From NCBI GenBank assembly GCA_029262065.1, contig JAJDAC010000021.1, positions 1-64,000 of the forward strand: 64,000 nucleotides of DNA. The letters are read 5' to 3'. The position numbers and the translations under genes were made by a program. Every line of letters begins with the position of its first letter. Within the stretch, counting starts at the first letter, position 1. Below are positions 61,408 to 64,000 of the stretch, in pieces. The DNA is from Candidatus Krumholzibacteriota bacterium (lineage in GTDB: Bacteria > Krumholzibacteriota > Krumholzibacteriia > JAJRXK01). The notes beneath the pieces are model-generated. The model was not told the DNA's origin and searched no databases. It saw nothing but the letters and a program-made list of their open reading frames with translations.

Positions 61408-62499
61408 ATGCGGATACTTTCCGTGGCCAACCAGAAGGGCGGTTGTGGCAAGACCACGGTCGCCGTCAATCTGGCGTCGGCGTTGGCGCGTCGCGGGCGT
61501 CGTGTACTGGTCGTCGACAACGACCCCCAGGGCCACGCTTCGATGGCGTTGGGCGTGGGGTCCAAGGACTTTTCGCTGTCGACTCGCGACTTCTATCTCA
61601 CCAGTGACATCTATGTGGAAGACGCCCGGATCGAGGTTGGACCTCGTCTGCATGTCGTCCCGTCCGATATCGACCTGAGTTCGGTGGAAGCGGCGTTGCA
61701 GCACGAGCCGCGCAAGCTGCAGCGGCTATCCGAACGTCTCGCGGTGTCGGAAACTCCCTACGATGTGGTGTTGATCGACAATCCGCCCAACGTCGGCGTA
61801 CTCACGTTCAATGCATTGATGGCCAGCCGCGAGGTCGTGGTTCCGGTTGATCCCGGTAAGTTCAGTCTCGATGCCGTGGGCCGGTTGCGGGAAACATTGG
61901 ACCTGCTGACCCTCGAACGCGGCCATCGTGTGACGTTGCAGTTGGTGGCCAGCGGTTTCGACCTGCGAACGCGCTACGCGCGCGAAATCCTGGCCGCGTT
62001 GGACGAGCTGTACCCGGGGGATCGCCTTCGTACCCTGATTCATCACACGGTGCGACTGCGCGAGGCGGCCGCGGCCGGCCGTGCCATCGACGATTTCGAC
62101 GAGGGTTCGCGGGGAGCCGTTGATTTCGCGGCCCTGGCCGAAGAACTCGATGGGCGTGGTGCCGATATCGGTGACGTTGACGCTTCAACCTGGTCGCGGT
62201 TGCTAAGCGGAGGGCGGGCCCGTGGGCCGGGCGTCGAGTTCATCGCGGAATTTCCCCGCGCGAAGCGCGTGGCAATTACCGGCGACTTCACCGGCTGGTC
62301 GGTCGAAGGCGAGCCCATGGAGTTGATTTCCGATGGCCGCTGGCGTCTGGAGGTTCCCGTGCCGGCGGGTTGCTACGAGTACAAGTACATCGTCGACGGC
62401 GTCTGGAAAGTGGATCCCGAGAACCCCGAGCGCGTTCGCAATAGCTACGGACAACTCAATTCCATCATCGTGGTTCCCGCCGCGGATGACGCGTCGTGA
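61408..62499 (+). CDS. ParA-type ATPase fused to a glycogen-binding (AMPK/CBM48) domain
   Basis: 363 residues. The N-terminal ParA/MinD domain (1-260) has the deviant Walker A NQKGGCGKTTVAVNLA (K10-T17), VLVVDNDPQGHAS and DVVLIDNPPNVGVLTFN. A linker with a Ser/Trp-containing end joins a C-terminal AMPK1_CBM-like domain (about 277-360): VAITGDFTGWSVEGE (W297), YEYKYIVDGVW (K326 and W333), and RNSYGQLNSIIVV (N351). These match the starch/glycogen-contact residues of AMPK-beta in identity and approximate spacing. Predicted: a carbohydrate-tethered positioning ATPase. Co-translated with the next gene (GTGA overlap). Confidence 0.88.
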   Translation: MRILSVANQKGGCGKTTVAVNLASALARRGRRVLVVDNDPQGHASMALGVGSKDFSLSTRDFYLTSDIYVEDARIEVGPRLHVVPSDIDLSSVEAALQHEPRKLQRLSERLAVSETPYDVVLIDNPPNVGVLTFNALMASREVVVPVDPGKFSLDAVGRLRETLDLLTLERGHRVTLQLVASGFDLRTRYAREILAALDELYPGDRLRTLIHHTVRLREAAAAGRAIDDFDEGSRGAVDFAALAEELDGRGADIGDVDASTWSRLLSGGRARGPGVEFIAEFPRAKRVAITGDFTGWSVEGEPMELISDGRWRLEVPVPAGCYEYKYIVDGVWKVDPENPERVRNSYGQLNSIIVVPAADDAS

Positions 62500-63050
62500 A
62501 TTGGTCGGCGCGTGACCGCCGGTTGAACGATGTCGCGCGGGCTTACCTGAGGCGACCGTCAACGGCGCCGGTTTCCATGGTTGTCGCCAGTTGGGATGCC
62601 AAAGTCGGGGAACACGCCCTGCGTGCGTTGGCGTGCGCTGCGCAAGAACTCCAGGTGGTGTTGGCGTCGCGCTCGCGCCCGAGTTCGGCGGCCGATGTCC
62701 TGGTCTCGGCGGTACTTGGTTTCGAAGAAAGCGACGTGTCACGATTGGGCTCGCGGCCGGCCAACTCGCTGGCGGATGGATTGGTCTGGGCGATCGATCA
62801 GGGGCTGTCCCGCGGCCAGCTCTACGCCATGTCGGTCCTGGGCTTTCGATTGGGGGTGCGTCGCGTCATCGTGCTGAGCCCCGATGTGGCCTCCGCCCAA
62901 TCCATGAATGCTGGGCTGAGCCTCACCGGGAACGCCCGCCGGATCGAGAACGTGGCCTGGAGTCCGGGCGACGGATCCGCCGCGAACGCCTGTATGGTCC
63001 GGGTGTTGCAGAGCTTTCTGGCCCATCGAGCGCCGACATCGTTCCGCTGA
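62496..63050 (+). CDS. Hypothetical protein coupled to the ParA-CBM gene
   Basis: 184 residues beginning with GTG in GTGA overlap with the upstream stop. No signal peptide or membrane helix. The sequence alternates hydrophobic strands with Ala/Arg-rich helices (SMVVASWDAKVGEHALRALA, VLASRSRPSSAADVLVSAV, GLVWAIDQGLSRGQLYAM, RRVIVLSPDVASAQSMNAG) as in a Rossmann-like alpha/beta protein, but no motif is recognised. Likely a partner of the ParA-CBM protein. Confidence 0.75.
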   Translation: MNWSARDRRLNDVARAYLRRPSTAPVSMVVASWDAKVGEHALRALACAAQELQVVLASRSRPSSAADVLVSAVLGFEESDVSRLGSRPANSLADGLVWAIDQGLSRGQLYAMSVLGFRLGVRRVIVLSPDVASAQSMNAGLSLTGNARRIENVAWSPGDGSAANACMVRVLQSFLAHRAPTSFR

Positions 63051-63076
63051 GTCGAATTGCCCTGGGAGCCGGGCCC

Positions 63077-63628
63077 GTGCCAGACCTGCCGAAAGCCCGC
63101 ATTCGCGTCTTCATAGCCGCGATCATTGCCCTCCTGGCGGCCACCACGGCCCACGGCCAGGAGAATGTGCGCGTGGAGGTGCGTGGACTACAAAAGGCAG
63201 CACCCGGCGCCGACCTGCACGTGGGGCCGTCCTGGAGTCTCCGCGCGGCCCCGGGTCATGTCGTCTGGGGTGAAGACGGTACCTCGGTAAAATTCAGTGC
63301 ACCAAGAGAGGATCTGCGGATTCAGGTGGGCGATAGCCTCCTGGCCCTTGGCCCCGGTGAAACCAGGATCGAATCCTCGTTCGTGCTGCGGACGCCGAAC
63401 GTGGATCTGGTGGCTCGTCGTGGCAGCGTGAGCATTGAAGGCTCGACCATTCACGTTCGCGTGGTCTCGCAGGGAGGCATGAGCGGTCGCGGCGCCTGGG
63501 CCATGGCCGTGGGGATGGGGTTGGTGGTACTGGTGCTCATGCGACGCGCTTCCCTGGTCCAGCGAAGCCTCGATCGTCCCCGGACGTCCGTGCGGTCTCG
63601 CACCGGTCGTAGCGGCGGCCGCGAGTGA
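63077..63628 (+). CDS. Exported protein with C-terminal membrane anchor
   Basis: 183 residues from GTG 63077 (GGGAG eight bases upstream). An N-terminal signal segment (RVFIAAIIALLAATTAHGQ) is followed by about 120 residues of beta-rich sequence (ADLHVGPSWSLRAAPGHVVWG, VKFSAPREDLRIQVGDSLLA) and a C-terminal helix (WAMAVGMGLVVLVLM) followed by a very basic tail (RRASLVQRSLDRPRTSVRS). This signal-domain-helix-basic tail plan resembles proteins sorted by C-terminal signals, but no PEP, LPXTG or other known motif is seen. Function unknown. Confidence 0.68.
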   Translation: MPDLPKARIRVFIAAIIALLAATTAHGQENVRVEVRGLQKAAPGADLHVGPSWSLRAAPGHVVWGEDGTSVKFSAPREDLRIQVGDSLLALGPGETRIESSFVLRTPNVDLVARRGSVSIEGSTIHVRVVSQGGMSGRGAWAMAVGMGLVVLVLMRRASLVQRSLDRPRTSVRSRTGRSGGRE

Positions 63629-63700
63629 GGTTCCTGAGATAGACGGGGTTGCAGCCACCGTGCTATTCGTCACCACGCTTCTCTTGTGCACGGAGAGATC

Positions 63701-64000
63701 GTGTCCTACGTACAACGAATCGCGACGGCCTCCTTTCTGGGGGCAGTCTTTACTGCTCCTTGGGTAGGCCTGGGTACGACGGAAGTTGTTCTCGGTCGTC
63801 GATTGGGCATGGGGCTGCAGCCCGCACTGTTGTTGGGGCTGCTTTCGTTCGCCGCCGCGGCGTGGGTCAGGCGCAGCCACCGACCGCCTTGGCCGGTGAC
63901 GGCGGCGCTGGTTTGGACCACGGCCAGCGCGGCCTCTGTCGCGGCCGTCGATCACATGGGGTTGATCGGCGAAGTCCCTTGGTTGAAATCGGCCAAGCAG
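63701..64000 (+). CDS. Multi-pass membrane protein, 5' part
   Basis: 100 codons open to the right edge from GTG 63701, with GGAGAG upstream. The start (VSYVQRIATASFLGAVFTAP) leads into several hydrophobic segments. The pattern, including VVLGRRLGMGLQPALLLGLL, suits the N-terminus of O-antigen ligase/polymerase-type or similar membrane proteins, but the piece is too short to assign. Its frame has no stop up to the window edge. Confidence 0.62.
   Translation, partial: MSYVQRIATASFLGAVFTAPWVGLGTTEVVLGRRLGMGLQPALLLGLLSFAAAAWVRRSHRPPWPVTAALVWTTASAASVAAVDHMGLIGEVPWLKSAKQ

Noticed and set aside
1-64000. tRNA, rRNA, CRISPR, insertion sequences, prophage
   Set aside because: None was found by reading for clover-leaf signals, repeats with spacers, transposase genes or integrase genes.

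Overview
The window is a gene-dense, high-GC chromosomal stretch from a Gram-negative, respiring bacterium. Evidence for this is complex I, several lipoproteins and outer-membrane proteins, Lgt, and a Wzx/Wzy-type export pathway. I see no rRNA, tRNA, insertion sequence, phage gene or CRISPR array. The taxon cannot be fixed by eye. An NHL-repeat secreted protein ending in a dockerin-like Asp-rich tail, a myo-inositol-phosphate synthase and a GSI-alpha glutamine synthetase would suit an FCB-related or deltaproteobacteria-like candidate lineage; this is an impression, not a result.

Layout. (1) 1-10303: nuoF (3' part), nuoG, H, I, J, K, L, M, N, very tightly packed, encode complex I. The same strand continues directly into a sulfatase-fold membrane protein, a GT-C-like membrane protein, an inositol-monophosphatase-family enzyme and CutA (to 15165). 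(2) 15188-25082: an OmpA-type lipoprotein faces an NhaC-type antiporter with an extra N-terminal periplasmic domain. Next come a ribonuclease Z-like hydrolase, a 58-residue membrane protein, a lipoprotein, cobalamin-dependent methionine synthase and the NHL/dockerin-like protein. (3) 25108-28922, minus strand: two RNA methyltransferase-type genes, lgt, and a PIN-PhoH ATPase. (4) 29270-41472: glnA with a sigma-54-like promoter, a MOP-type exporter, a PhzF enzyme, an outer-membrane barrel, a heterodimeric ABC exporter, an orphan ParA, a Wzi-like outer-membrane protein, an SDR enzyme and PgeF. (5) 41469-57367: an exopolysaccharide/O-antigen locus holding a CESA-type glycosyltransferase, a GT-C mannosyltransferase-like protein, Wza-like exporter, Wzz-like protein, flippase, GT4, polymerase and methyltransferase. 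On the opposite strand are a GT2, a PglC-type initiating transferase and a DegT aminotransferase, followed by a PglF/WbpM-type dehydratase. (6) 57480-64000: myo-inositol-1-phosphate synthase with a divergent LysR regulator, an exported protein, a divergent-PAP2 protein, and an unfamiliar cassette led by a ParA-type ATPase fused to a glycogen-binding (AMPK/CBM48) domain.

How the genes fit together. Complex I and the NhaC antiporter couple respiration to ion gradients. MIPS (57480) and the IMPase-family enzyme (13950) could together make free inositol. PglF-type dehydratase, DegT aminotransferase and PglC-type transferase form an initiation module for an amino-sugar-primed glycan that the Wzx/Wzy/Wzz/Wza set would build and export. 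The most novel-looking item is the ParA-CBM fusion cassette at 61408-64000, with a 20-bp dyad in its leader. Promoters are hand-read from the sequence; most show 17-18 bp spacing, with one candidate at 16 bp.
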